Positions 16,522 to 25,964 are shown, counted from the stretch's first letter. The stretch: 64,000 bases of DNA from Sphingomonas parva (ex Maeng et al. 2020) (GCF_004564275.1 NZ_SPDV01000001.1:62001-126000); one strand, 5' to 3'. Numbers and translations: made by a program. The notes: generated by a model from the letters alone, not told the origin.

Positions 16522-18545
16522 ACGCGCCGAGCCAGCTCAGCGGCGCCGCGGACGTCACCGAGACGCTCTTCCTGCTCCCCCGGGACGTGAAGTGCCTGAA
16601 GGTGGCCGAGCTTACCGCCAGGCTCCGCGACAGGATCGGGCCGGTCGCGCCCGGGCAGACGGTGATCACGCGGCCGGGCTTTCGCCTTATCCCGCGGCTC
16701 GTTCCAGAGCCGCTGGCTGCTCTGGTCGAGGAGTTCCGGCAGCCCAGCCTGATCACCGATGCAATCCTCCGTTTCGGCCGGGAACATGGCGAGGATCCGG
16801 CGGTGATTCTGGAGCAGGCGTTCGACGCGCTGGCGACCTTGATCCAGGGGCGGATCCTCGTTCCTGCGGAGTCCGCCGCCGCCGACAGCATTGCGCCCAG
16901 CCTCGGCGCCGGCCAGGCCTTCGCCTGCTACGAGATCGACTTCCTCGTTCGCGCGCAGGACGACAGTGAGATCTACAAGGCACGCGATGCGGCGGGCGAG
17001 GCGGTCGCGCTGAAGATCGGCCGCGCCGACCGGCCCGAGATGCGCGCGGTGCTGCAGTACGAGGCGCGGGTGCTCGAATCGCTCGGTGGCGAGGTCTCGC
17101 CGCGCTTCCACGGCTGCGGCATGGACGGCGGGAGACCCTATGTCGCGATGGAATATTGCGAAGGCACCAGCATCGCGACCGCCGCGCAACAGGCACGCGC
17201 GGCCGGCGACCGCGACGCGCTCCATCATCTCGTCGGATCGCTCTTCGTGGCTTACGCGCGGCTGCACGGCGCAGGCGTCCTCCACGGCGACGTGCACACC
17301 GGCAATTGCATGGTGCGGGAGGACAAGAGCATCGTCATCCTCGACTTCGGGGCGGCGATCCGGATCGGGGAGGGCGCCGCCGCGTCGCGCGGCGGTATTC
17401 CGCACTTCCACGATCCCGACATGGCCGGAGCGATGTTGCGCGGGCGGATGCCGCCACCCGCTACGCCCGCCTCCGAGCAATATGCCCTGTGCGTGCTCGC
17501 CTATCTGCTCCTCACCGGCCTCCACCCGATGCAGAGCATTGCGGTGCAGGACGAGCTGCTCCGCCAGATCGTCCGCCGCCCACCTTTGCCATTCGCGGCG
17601 CGCGGCGTTGCCGCCTGGCCGAAGGCGGAGGCAGTGCTCGCCCGCGGGCTGGCCAAACGGTCTGAACGGCGCTTCGCCAGCGTCGCGGCGCTCGCCGCGG
17701 CCTGGCGCGCGATTTCCCTTCCGAAGGCGGCAGACCCGCGGCCGGCTCTCGATGCTGCGCTGGCCCCGCTCCGGGATACAGCTGCGTCGGCGCTGCCGCC
17801 GCTTGATCGCGCCTGGCTGGCGTTGCGGGCGGCGCTCGCCCTTGGCGACGGGGAGCTTCTCGCCGCCGCGGAGATGTGGATCGGCAAGGCCGAAGGCGGC
17901 TGGGCGGCGCAGGCGGTGGCGGCGCAGATCGCCCGGGCTCAGTCCGACCATCGTGCCGAGCAGCGCGCCATCGCAGCCTTCATCGCGGCCGCCGGCGCCG
18001 TGCGGGCCGGCGAGCGAAGGCCTGCCACGCTCGCCGCGGCGGAGGTGCTTGACGGCATCGGAGGGCGGCCCGTGGATGCCTCCGCGCTCGTCACCTGGGC
18101 GACTGTGCAGGTCGCGCGAAACGAGGTGGGCGTCGCTGACGCCAATGCGACGATAGGGCTCCGTGCCGCCCTCGCGCTCGGCCGCGCCAGAGCGTTGCCC
18201 TATCCCGAGGATCTCGGCCGCCGCCTCGGCCGTGCGGCAGCGGATGGGCGAGGCGATCCCTGGCTCTGGGCGGACGCGCATTTCGCCCTCGGCACGGCGC
18301 GCTTCCGCCGCCTGGCGCTCGCCGCGCCGCGCCCTGAGACGCGAACAGGCGCAGCGTTCGCTGCGTTGCGGCTCCACCAGCTGACCGGCAGCCCCCGCTG
18401 GATCGCGGCGGCGCGGGGAGCGCTCCTCGCTCCCGCAGAGGGAGCAGACCTGTTCGATGCCTTGCTCGCCGTTGAGCTGAAGGCGCCGGAGCGGGCGGTG
18501 CTTCCCGCTTTCCTGCTGCCGCGCGTGCTGGGCGGATCGGCTTAG
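16518..18545 (+). CDS. Protein kinase with N-terminal PqqD-like segment (LanK-type candidate)
   Basis: A 675-aa protein. Residues 45-115 read like a PqqD/RRE winged helix: VITRPGFRLIPRLV, then LITDAILRFGREHGEDPAVILEQAFDAL (in part) and GRILVP. Residues 135-395 form an active-looking kinase: VALK (Lys166), YEARVL (Glu182), HGDVHTGN (Asp258, Asn263) and DFG (Asp276). The last 270 residues are Ala/Leu-rich helices without the zinc ligands of LanC cyclases. The start overlaps the upstream stop as ATGA. The neighbour suggests it phosphorylates Ser/Thr of a substrate bound by the RRE-like domain. The convergent DUF763 gene overlaps its 3' end by 4 bases. Confidence 0.8.
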   Translation: MNAPSQLSGAADVTETLFLLPRDVKCLKVAELTARLRDRIGPVAPGQTVITRPGFRLIPRLVPEPLAALVEEFRQPSLITDAILRFGREHGEDPAVILEQAFDALATLIQGRILVPAESAAADSIAPSLGAGQAFACYEIDFLVRAQDDSEIYKARDAAGEAVALKIGRADRPEMRAVLQYEARVLESLGGEVSPRFHGCGMDGGRPYVAMEYCEGTSIATAAQQARAAGDRDALHHLVGSLFVAYARLHGAGVLHGDVHTGNCMVREDKSIVILDFGAAIRIGEGAAASRGGIPHFHDPDMAGAMLRGRMPPPATPASEQYALCVLAYLLLTGLHPMQSIAVQDELLRQIVRRPPLPFAARGVAAWPKAEAVLARGLAKRSERRFASVAALAAAWRAISLPKAADPRPALDAALAPLRDTAASALPPLDRAWLALRAALALGDGELLAAAEMWIGKAEGGWAAQAVAAQIARAQSDHRAEQRAIAAFIAAAGAVRAGERRPATLAAAEVLDGIGGRPVDASALVTWATVQVARNEVGVADANATIGLRAALALGRARALPYPEDLGRRLGRAAADGRGDPWLWADAHFALGTARFRRLALAAPRPETRTGAAFAALRLHQLTGSPRWIAAARGALLAPAEGADLFDALLAVELKAPERAVLPAFLLPRVLGGSA

Positions 18546-19810
18546 CCCGACGCGGCCTCCTTCCCCGGCGAGCCGGGCTTTGCCCAGCCGAAAACGGTGC
18601 GGCCGCCATATTCGTGGCTGCGCCGCCGTTCCTCGGCAGTGAACGTTTCGAGCGACGGGCCGGTGGCGTGACGCTCCAGGCGTCGCGCCTGCTCGTCGAG
18701 GCGGCGGGTTGCGCCGAGCTTCTCCTCCTCGCCGAGCCGGGCGGCGGCGACCGCGGTCTTCAGCACGCCGATCGTCTTGTCGTAGACCTTCAGCGGAACG
18801 GGGAAGGGATGGCCATCCTTGCCGCCATGGGCGAGGGAGAAGCGGCCGGGATCGGCGAAGCGGCAGGGCGCGCCGTGGATCACCTCGGCGACCATGGCGA
18901 GCGACGCGACGGTCCGCGCGCCCACACCCGGCACGAGCAGGAGATCGGCAAAGTCCTTGGGCCCGCGGTCGGCCGCCGCGGCGAGGCTGGCGTGGAGGCG
19001 GCGCACGATGACGTCGTCGGCGCGCAGATCGTGGTGATCGGGCAGGACGAGATGAGGCAGGATCGGCTCGGCGTCCGCGGCGGGCGAGGGCGGCACCGTG
19101 GCGCGGCGCAGCGCCGCGGCTTCGCGGGCGAGCCGATCCGGGCCGAGCGCGGCCAGCAGATCGAGCTGCGCGCGGCGCGAGGCTTCGGCGCGGCGATCGG
19201 CGAGGTTGACGATATTGCCCTGCTCGCGTCCTTCGATTGCGGCATGCGGCGAGTCGACGAAGCTCTCCAGGCCTTCGGACAGCCAGTGGTAGCGGCGCGC
19301 CGTTCGGCGTGCGCCGTTCATGCCCTGCTGCACGACCGTCCATTTGCCGTCGTCGGTGACGATGAAGCCGTGGAGGTAGAGATCGAAGCCGTCCTGGACG
19401 GCGGCGCTGTCGACCTTCGCCACCAGCCGGCTCGCGGTGGCGAGGCCGCTGCCGTCGAGACCGGCCCGCTCGCTGGCGGCGACCAGCTCCGCCGGCGTCT
19501 GGCGGGAATGGCGGCCGCGGCCGCCGCAGACGTGGATGCCGAGCTCGCCGGCGAGCGGGTTGAGGCCGCGCTTCAGCGCACCGATGACGCTGGTGGTGAT
19601 TCCGGAGGAATGCCAGTCCATTCCCATCACCGCCCCGAACGACTGGAACCAGAAAGGGTGGGCGAGCCGGCGCAGGAATTCGTCCCGGCCGTAATGATGG
19701 ACGATCGCCTGGGTCATCACCGCGCCGAGCCGGGTCATGCGCTCGCCGAGCCAGGCGGGAACCCGGCCCCCGTGCAGCGGCAGGACGGCGCTGCCCGATC
19801 TTTGCGCCAT
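18542..19810 (-). CDS. DUF763 domain-containing protein
   Basis: A 422-aa protein matching DUF763, known mostly from archaea and scattered bacteria, function not established. Hallmarks are RSGSAVLPLHGGRVPAWL at the N-terminus, HPFWFQSFGAVMGMDWHSSG (51-70) with TTSVIGALK, and a helix-hairpin-helix at 288-312 (LLLVPGVGARTVASLAM), a fold that usually binds DNA backbone. ATG 19810 fits the conserved N-terminus, with GGAG nine bases ahead; an ATG at 19858 is possible. The stop overlaps that of the convergent kinase gene by 4 bases. The HhH suggests a DNA-related role; nothing more can be said. Confidence 0.88.
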   Translation of the reverse strand: MAQRSGSAVLPLHGGRVPAWLGERMTRLGAVMTQAIVHHYGRDEFLRRLAHPFWFQSFGAVMGMDWHSSGITTSVIGALKRGLNPLAGELGIHVCGGRGRHSRQTPAELVAASERAGLDGSGLATASRLVAKVDSAAVQDGFDLYLHGFIVTDDGKWTVVQQGMNGARRTARRYHWLSEGLESFVDSPHAAIEGREQGNIVNLADRRAEASRRAQLDLLAALGPDRLAREAAALRRATVPPSPAADAEPILPHLVLPDHHDLRADDVIVRRLHASLAAAADRGPKDFADLLLVPGVGARTVASLAMVAEVIHGAPCRFADPGRFSLAHGGKDGHPFPVPLKVYDKTIGVLKTAVAAARLGEEEKLGATRRLDEQARRLERHATGPSLETFTAEERRRSHEYGGRTVFGWAKPGSPGKEAASG

Positions 19811-19900
19811 GTCGACGGACTCCAGGAACAGAGATGGAACGGATAGCAGGCCTTCCATCGGCCCGCCAGCCCGTTCGACCTCTGACGGAGCGGGAAAAGC

Positions 19901-21685
19901 TCAGTTCGGCTTGAGAGCGTCCCGCAAGCGGCGGCGGCCGAGCGGCGGCTCCTGCTGGAGCTCGCCCCGGTTCATGATGTCCTGACGCAGCTCGGCGCGT
20001 TTCTCGTGGATCGAGGCGATCACCGGGCCCATCGCGATGCCCAGCTCGACCAGCACGGCTTCCGAAAGCTGGAGCGAGGCCTCGAGCGTCTCCGGTACCG
20101 CATCGGTGGCACCCGCCCGGTAGAGCTCGGCGGCATGGCCGGCGTCGCGGGCGCGTGCCACGATGGTAAGACCGGGACACCAGGCGCGAACCTTCTTGGT
20201 GAGACGGACGGTCAGCACCGGATCGTCCATCGTCAGGATCAGCGCCGCAGCATGACCGAGGTTCAGCCGGTCCATCATCTCCGGCCGCGCGACATCGCCG
20301 AACACCACCGGTACGCCGCGGCGGCGCGCCTTGGCGACGTTGTCGATGTTGGAATCGACCGCGACGAAGGTGCGGCCGTGACGGGTCAGCATGTCGGCGA
20401 CGAGCCGTCCCACCCGGCCGTAGCCGATGATCACGACCCGCGGCTCCTTCAGGTCGCTGGTGACGGCCTCGCTTTCCGGATCGACATGGACGTCGACCCG
20501 GCGGGCCGCGTCGCGCCCGATCCGGGCGAGGAGCGGCGTGATGGTGAGGCCGAGCGCCGTCACGATCGTCCAGAAGGCGGCAGTGTCGGCGGCGATCAGA
20601 CCGGCGGCCGAGGCGGTGGCGAGAACGATCAGCGTCGTCTCGGAGGGCGAGGCCATCAGCAGGCCGGTCTCCGCCGCAACCGATTTCCGCGAGCCGGAGA
20701 AGCGAAGCAGGGCGCCGGTGACCGCCGCCTTCACCAGCACGACGGCGACGAGGGCAAGCAGCAGTTTCTCCCACGCCGCGGCGATGGCGCGCACGTCGAG
20801 GCTCATGCCGACGGTGATCAGGAAGACGCCGAGCGCGAGACCGCGAAACGGGGCGGTGATGACCTCGACCTCGCTCGAATAATCGGTCTCGGCGATCAGG
20901 ATGCCCGCCACGATCGCGCCGACGATCGGCGACAGGCCGACGGCGGTGGACGCGAGGCTCGACGCGATCACGACGAGCAGGCTGATCGACAGGAACAGCT
21001 CGGGACTCTTGGTGCGGGCGGCCTGGCCGAACAGACGCGGCAGCAGCACCCGGCCGAGGACGAGCATCGCGCCGATCAGTAGCGCGCCGAGCACGATCGT
21101 GCGGACGAGACCCGCCCATCCCGCATCCGACGCCTGCGGGGCGAGCGCGCCGAGGAAGAAGATGATCGGGACGATCGCGAGATCCTCGAACAGCAGCATC
21201 GCGAAGGCCGGACGCCCGATCGGGCCAGTCGTCCCTACCATCGGCAGCACCAGCGCCGTCGAGGAGAGGGCAAGCGCGAGGCCGAGCGCCGCCGCTCCGC
21301 CGCTGCTGTGGCCGAACAGGTAGAGCGCGCCGCCGATCAGCAGGGCGGAGAGGATCAGCTCGCCCGCGCCGAGGCCGAAGACCAGCCGGCGCATGCCCCA
21401 CAGACGGCGGAAGCTGAGCTCCAGGCCGATCGAGAAGAGAAGGAGGATGAGTCCGAACTCGGCGAACGGCTCGATCGCGTGCGGATTGCTGATCGTGAGG
21501 TAGCCGAGCCAGGGCTGGTCGGCGACGAGCGAGCCGAGCCCCTTGGGACCGGCGAGGATGCCGACGAGGATGAACCCGATGACGGGGCTGACCCGGACCC
21601 GGGCGAAAGCGGGAATGACGATGCCGGCGGCGCCGAGGATGACGAGGGCGTCGCTGAGCGGAGTGGTCTGGAATTGTGCGGCCAT
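19901..21685 (-). CDS. Kef-type cation:proton antiporter (CPA2) with RCK domain
   Basis: A protein of about 594 aa. The first two thirds hold a dozen or so membrane helices of the Na+/H+ exchanger fold (PVIGFILVGILAGP, FAEFGLILLLFSIGLEL, GLALALSSTALVLP). After about residue 410 comes a cytosolic RCK/TrkA-N nucleotide-binding domain, VVIIGYGRVGRLVADML, with the acidic end AVDSN. This architecture is that of KefB/KefC K+ efflux systems and their YbaL-like relatives. ATG 21685 follows AAAGG; ATG 21700 is an alternative. The divergent monooxygenase gene begins only 38 bases away, so one promoter must lie inside the other gene. Confidence 0.92.
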   Translation of the reverse strand: MAAQFQTTPLSDALVILGAAGIVIPAFARVRVSPVIGFILVGILAGPKGLGSLVADQPWLGYLTISNPHAIEPFAEFGLILLLFSIGLELSFRRLWGMRRLVFGLGAGELILSALLIGGALYLFGHSSGGAAALGLALALSSTALVLPMVGTTGPIGRPAFAMLLFEDLAIVPIIFFLGALAPQASDAGWAGLVRTIVLGALLIGAMLVLGRVLLPRLFGQAARTKSPELFLSISLLVVIASSLASTAVGLSPIVGAIVAGILIAETDYSSEVEVITAPFRGLALGVFLITVGMSLDVRAIAAAWEKLLLALVAVVLVKAAVTGALLRFSGSRKSVAAETGLLMASPSETTLIVLATASAAGLIAADTAAFWTIVTALGLTITPLLARIGRDAARRVDVHVDPESEAVTSDLKEPRVVIIGYGRVGRLVADMLTRHGRTFVAVDSNIDNVAKARRRGVPVVFGDVARPEMMDRLNLGHAAALILTMDDPVLTVRLTKKVRAWCPGLTIVARARDAGHAAELYRAGATDAVPETLEASLQLSEAVLVELGIAMGPVIASIHEKRAELRQDIMNRGELQQEPPLGRRRLRDALKPN

Positions 21686-21723
21686 CTTGCCTTTATGCAT
21701 CCTCTCACGCGATTGTCAGCCTC

Positions 21724-22941
21724 ATGGCGGCCGAGGTCGATCTTTGCATCGTGGGCGGCGGCCCGGCCGGCATGGTGGCGGGGCTGCTGTTCGCGCGCGC
21801 CGGCCTGCGCGTCACCGTTCTCGAGAAGCATGCGGACTTCCTGCGCGATTTCCGGGGCGACACCGTCCATCCCTCAACGCTCCGGATCTTTTCCGATCTC
21901 GGCCTGCTGGACCGCCTGCTCGCCCGTCCGCACGACAAGGTGCGCACGATCGGCGCCACTGTCGGCGGCCGCCAGCTCGCCTTCGCGGACCTCTCGGCCT
22001 TCGATCCGCGGTGGAACTTCATCGCGATGATGCCGCAATGGGAGTTTCTCGATTTCGTCGCCGAGGAGGCGCGTCGCTTCCCCGGGTTCGAGCTGATCAT
22101 GGAAGCGGAGGCGACCGGCCTGGTCATGGCCGCCGACCGCGTCGCCGGCGTGCGCTACCGCGACTGCGCCGGCATAGAGCATGCGCTCACCGCGCGCCTG
22201 GTGATCGCGTCCGACGGCAGGCGCTCGGTGCTGCGCGGCGCGGCGGCGCTCCGCGTTCGCGACCTCGGTGCACCGATCGACGTTTTCTGGTTCCGTATCC
22301 CCAAGGTCCGCACCGGCGACAATCGCAGCGGCGGCATCTTCGAGCCGGGTCGGATCATCGCGATGATCGACCGCGGCGACTATTGGCAGTGCGCCTAGGT
22401 GTTTCCGAAAGGGGAAGCGGAGCGGGTGCAGGAAGAGGGGATCGAGGCCTTTCGCGCCGACGTCGCCCGCGCGGCGCCGACGCTCGGCGAGGGCGCCGAT
22501 GCCCTGCGAAGCTGGGACGACGTCAAGCTGCTGACCGTTACGCTCGACCGGCTCGAGCGCTGGCACAGACCGGGCCTGCTCGTGATCGGCGATGCGGCGC
22601 ACGCCATGTCCCCGATCGGCGGCGTGGGGATCAACGTCGCCATCCAGGATGCGGTCGCGGCGGCGAACATCCTGGCCGCGCCGATGGCGCGCGGCATCGA
22701 TCAGGATCCGTTGCTCGCGAAGATCGAGAAGCGCCGGCTGCCCGCGGTCCGAGTGATCCAGGGGTTGCAGGCGGCCGCGCAGCGCCGGATCATCTCGCCC
22801 CTGCTGCAACGAAAAGCGGGAGCGATGAAACCACCGCTCCCGCTTCGTCTGCTCGATCGACTCCCGGTCCTGCGCCGCCTGCCTGCTGCCCTTATCGGCT
22901 TCGGCTACAGGGCGGAACGAGTCCGGTCACCCAAGGCTTAG
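21724..22941 (+). pseudogene. FAD-dependent monooxygenase interrupted by one amber codon
   Basis: The first part (codons 1-224) has the FAD-binding motif CIVGGGPAGMVAGLLFARAG and EKHADFLRDFRGDTVHP. The second part carries the conserved GDAAHAMSPIGGVGINVAIQDA, which contacts FAD in the UbiH/PHBH hydroxylase family. Both are in the same frame, separated only by TAG at codon 225 (22396-22398), in the context YWQCA-stop-VFPKG, where relatives usually have an aromatic residue. One base change from a tyrosine codon explains it. No frameshift is needed, so it is either a recent nonsense mutation or a base-call error. The 3' end overlaps icd by 4 bases. Confidence 0.8.
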
Positions 22942-24158
22942 GCGCTGGCGCCCATCTTCTTCTCGAGGTTGACGCGGATCGCCTCGAAGAACTGCTCGGT
23001 GGTCATCCACGCCTGATCCGGACCGATCAGGATGGCGAGATCCTTGGTCATCTGGCCCTGCTCGACCGTCTCGATGCAGACCCGCTCCAGCGTCTCGGCG
23101 AACTCGGTGACCTCGGGCGTTCCGTCGAACTTGCCGCGGTACTTGAGGCCGCCGGTCCAGGCGAAGATCGAGGCGATCGGGTTGGTCGAGGTCGCCTTGC
23201 CCTGCTGGTGCATGCGATAGTGGCGGGTGACCGTGCCGTGCGCCGCCTCGGCCTCCACCGTCTTGCCGTCGGGAGTCATCAGGATCGAAGTCATCAGGCC
23301 CAGCGAGCCGAAGCCCTGGGCGACCTGGTCCGACTGGACGTCACCGTCATAATTCTTGCACGCCCAGACGAACTTGCCGGACCATTTCAGGGCGGAGGCG
23401 ACCATGTCGTCGATCAGGCGGTGCTGATATTCGATGCCGGCGGCGTCGAACTGCTCCTTGAACTCGGCCTCGAACGTCTCCTGGAAGATGTCCTTGAAGC
23501 GGCCGTCATAGGCCTTGAGGATCGTGTTCTTGGTCGAGAGATAGACCGGCCAGTTGCGGTTCAGGCCGTAGTTGAAGCTGGCGCGGGCGAAATCGCGGAT
23601 CGACTCGTCGAGATTGTACATGCCCATGGCGACGCCGGCGGCGGGGAAGTCGAACACCTCCTCCTCGATCCGCTGGCCATCCTCGCCTTCCCAGATCATC
23701 TTCAATTTGCCCGCGCCGGGCACCTTGAAGTCGGTCGCCTTGTACTGGTCGCCGAAGGCGTGGCGGCCGACGACGATCGGGTCGGTCCAGCCCGGGATCA
23801 GGCGCGGGACGTTCTGGATGACGATCGGCTCGCGGAAGACGACGCCGCCGAGGATGTTGCGGATCGTGCCGTTGGGCGACTTCCACATCTTCTTGAGCTT
23901 GAACTCCTCGACACGCGCCTCGTCGGGGGTGATCGTCGCGCACTTCACGCCGACGCCGTACTTCTTGATCGCGTTGGCGGATTCGACCGTGATCTTGTCC
24001 TCGGTCTCGTCGCGCTTCTCCACTCCGAGATCGAAGTAGATGAGATCGACGTCGAGATAGGGGAGGATCAGCCGCTCGCGGATCCACTGCCAGATGATCC
24101 GGGTCATCTCGTCGCCGTCGAGCTCGACGACCGGGTTCTTCACTTTGATCTTGGCCAT
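22938..24158 (-). CDS. icd: NADP-dependent isocitrate dehydrogenase
   Basis: A 406-aa homodimeric enzyme of the eukaryote-like (class II) group, converting isocitrate to 2-oxoglutarate in the TCA cycle with production of NADPH. Recognised by the N-terminus [21 protein letters not shown], substrate-binding [12 protein letters not shown], metal site [19 protein letters not shown] and [12 protein letters not shown] with [12 protein letters not shown] near the NADP pocket. Length is typical. It stands alone, with its 3' end overlapping the stop of the broken monooxygenase gene. Confidence 0.98.
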   Translation of the reverse strand: MAKIKVKNPVVELDGDEMTRIIWQWIRERLILPYLDVDLIYFDLGVEKRDETEDKITVESANAIKKYGVGVKCATITPDEARVEEFKLKKMWKSPNGTIRNILGGVVFREPIVIQNVPRLIPGWTDPIVVGRHAFGDQYKATDFKVPGAGKLKMIWEGEDGQRIEEEVFDFPAAGVAMGMYNLDESIRDFARASFNYGLNRNWPVYLSTKNTILKAYDGRFKDIFQETFEAEFKEQFDAAGIEYQHRLIDDMVASALKWSGKFVWACKNYDGDVQSDQVAQGFGSLGLMTSILMTPDGKTVEAEAAHGTVTRHYRMHQQGKATSTNPIASIFAWTGGLKYRGKFDGTPEVTEFAETLERVCIETVEQGQMTKDLAILIGPDQAWMTTEQFFEAIRVNLEKKMGASA

Positions 24159-24284
24159 GCGGGGTGCGCTTTCCTTGGCTCGTGCTGGAGTTGCGGCGCC
24201 GTGTAGGCCGTGGCGCGCGCCCGATCAACCGGAAGGGAATCGCTTGCGGTTGTCACCCGCGGAACGCGCTTGTAGAGGCGGGCC

Positions 24285-25022
24285 ATGACCTCGCTCGAAA
24301 AGCCGGACCTCGTCACGACGAACGTCCGCTACCGCATGCCGAACGTCCACCCGGAAGGGCGCAAGTTCGTCGTCATCGCCGCAGCGATCGCGCTCGTCTT
24401 CTTCTGGCTGATCGACTGGGACTGGATCGGCTGGATCATGACCGGCATCACTCTGTGGGTCGCCGCCTTCTTCCGCGATCCGATCCGCACCACGCCGAAA
24501 GGGGAGGGACTGGTGATCGCGCCTGCCGACGGCATGGTGACGATGATCGCGACGGTGCCGCCGCCCCCGGAAATGCGTGGTCCCGACATGCTCGGCGACG
24601 ATCCCCTGACCCGGGTCTCGATCTTCATGAGCGTGTTCGACGTGCACATCAATCGCGCGCCGATCAGCGGCGAGATCAAGCGGGTGATCTATGTCGCCGG
24701 CAAGTTCCTCAACGCCGATCTCGACAAGGCCAGCGAGGACAATGAGCGCAACCACTTCCTGGTCGAGGGAGCCGACGGAACGCGGATCGGCTTCACCCAG
24801 ATCGCCGGCCTCGTCGCGCGGCGGATCGTGCCCTGGTCGCGGGTCGGTGATCATGTCGTCGCCGGGCAAAGGGTGGGCCTGATCCGCTTCGGCAGCCGCG
24901 TCGATGTCTATCTTCCGGCCGGCACCTCGTCCCAGGTCCTGCTCGGCCAGCGCACCATCGCCGGTGAGACGGTGATCGCCAAAATCGGCGTCGCCCAGGC
25001 GCTGGAGGGCGTCGCTCAGTGA
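24285..25022 (+). CDS. psd: Phosphatidylserine decarboxylase (short type)
   Basis: A 245-aa pyruvoyl enzyme that converts phosphatidylserine to phosphatidylethanolamine. Two hydrophobic helices near residues 25-62 anchor it to the inner membrane. The catalytic parts are [13 protein letters not shown], with the conserved His-x-Asn, and the self-cleavage site [10 protein letters not shown] (Gly-Ser), where the serine becomes the pyruvoyl group. It overlaps pssA as GTGA, the usual pairing of the two steps of PE synthesis. A promoter-like pair TTGTCA-N17-TAGAGG (24250-24278) sits close to the ATG. Confidence 0.96.
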   Translation: MTSLEKPDLVTTNVRYRMPNVHPEGRKFVVIAAAIALVFFWLIDWDWIGWIMTGITLWVAAFFRDPIRTTPKGEGLVIAPADGMVTMIATVPPPPEMRGPDMLGDDPLTRVSIFMSVFDVHINRAPISGEIKRVIYVAGKFLNADLDKASEDNERNHFLVEGADGTRIGFTQIAGLVARRIVPWSRVGDHVVAGQRVGLIRFGSRVDVYLPAGTSSQVLLGQRTIAGETVIAKIGVAQALEGVAQ

Positions 25023-25810
25023 TCGGGCCCGCGCGCGAGCGGCGGGGCATCCCGCTCCGCGCCGTCGTCCCCAACGCCGTGACGGCGCTGGCGCTCTGCT
25101 CGGGCCTCAGCGGCGTCCGCTTCGCCATCGCCGAGGATTGGGAGAAGGCGATCGCCGCGATCCTGATCGCCGCGGTGCTCGACGGCATGGACGGCCGGAT
25201 CGCGCGGATGCTGAAGGGGCAGAGCCGCTTCGGAGCCGAGCTCGATTCCCTGTCCGACGTGATCGCGTTCGGCGTCTCGCCGGCGATCATCGTCCATCTC
25301 TGGGCGCTGCAATATCTGCCGCGCTTCGGCTGGCTGTTCGCCCTTGCTTATGCGGTGTGCGCAGCGCTGCGCCTGGCGCGCTTCAACGCCAATATCGACG
25401 TGGAGGAGCAGCCGCACAAATCGGCCGGCTTCCTCACCGGCGTGCCGGCGCCGGCCGGCGCCGCGCTTCTCCTGCTTCCGACCTATCTGTGGATCGCGAG
25501 CGGGCGCGAATGGGACTGGCTTCATGACCGCTACGGCATCGCGGCCTGGGCTGCGATCTGCGCCTTCCTGATGATCTCGAGCGTCGCCACCTTTTCCTGG
25601 GGATCGATCCGGTTGCGGCGAAACGTCCGCTTCACGGCGATCGTCGTGATCGCTCTGGTGGCCGGCGCGCTGGTGACGGCGCCCTGGGAGACGCTGAGCG
25701 TCGCCTCGTTCCTCTATCTGGCCTCGATCCCGTTCAGCATCGCCAGCTACGCGCGGGTCAAGAAACAGCGTGCCGCCGCGGCGTCGCCGAGGCCGCTCGC
25801 CGAGGGCTGA
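25019..25810 (+). CDS. pssA: CDP-diacylglycerol--serine O-phosphatidyltransferase
   Basis: A 263-aa integral membrane enzyme producing phosphatidylserine from CDP-diacylglycerol and serine. The CDP-alcohol phosphotransferase signature is complete: [20 protein letters not shown] followed by LDSLSD, giving D-G-x2-D-G-x2-A-R-x8-G-x3-D-x3-D. Several membrane helices follow. The start GTG 25019 overlaps the psd stop by 4 bases, so translation is probably coupled. Its last 53 bases overlap the 3' end of the small gene on the opposite strand. Confidence 0.96.
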   Translation: MIGPARERRGIPLRAVVPNAVTALALCSGLSGVRFAIAEDWEKAIAAILIAAVLDGMDGRIARMLKGQSRFGAELDSLSDVIAFGVSPAIIVHLWALQYLPRFGWLFALAYAVCAALRLARFNANIDVEEQPHKSAGFLTGVPAPAGAALLLLPTYLWIASGREWDWLHDRYGIAAWAAICAFLMISSVATFSWGSIRLRRNVRFTAIVVIALVAGALVTAPWETLSVASFLYLASIPFSIASYARVKKQRAAAASPRPLAEG

Positions 25811-25940
25811 ACTCGCGGCCGAGCTCGCCGCGAAGCGCCGCCACGATCTCGCTCCAGGAGAGCTGCACCACGACGTGAAGCGTGGTGAGGGCGGCGAGCA
25901 GAGCGAGCGTGAAGAACAATGCGGACGCGAGGTGAATCAC
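25758..25940 (-). CDS. Small membrane protein under a LexA-type promoter (SOS candidate)
   Basis: A 60-aa product from GTG 25940: IHLASALFFTLALLAALTTLHVVVQL is one transmembrane helix, followed by [21 protein letters not shown] and a basic tail, so an N-out/C-in or reverse single-pass protein. AAGGGGA lies seven bases before the GTG. The promoter upstream has a consensus -35 and a LexA box in its spacer. From established knowledge, Caulobacter SidA is a short SOS-induced membrane protein that blocks division; by analogy this could be a division or envelope regulator, but no sequence homology is claimed. The tail overlaps pssA. Confidence 0.65.
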   Translation of the reverse strand: MIHLASALFFTLALLAALTTLHVVVQLSWSEIVAALRGELGREFSPRRAASATPRRHAVS

Positions 25941-25955
25941 AGCTTTTCCCCTTAC

Positions 25956-25964
25956 TTATCCACA
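25956..25964 (+). promoter_or_regulatory. Perfect DnaA box
   Basis: TTATCCACA, the strict consensus. It falls in the predicted 5' untranslated region of the leftward small membrane gene. It is single, so it is not evidence of an origin. Confidence 0.4.

Noticed and set aside
16218-21401. A 1727-codon open frame on the minus strand
   Set aside because: It runs antisense to the lyase/kinase operon and through the DUF763 and antiporter genes in the wrong frame; the product is Arg/Ala/Gly-rich without domains. Long antisense frames are a by-product of high GC at third codon positions.
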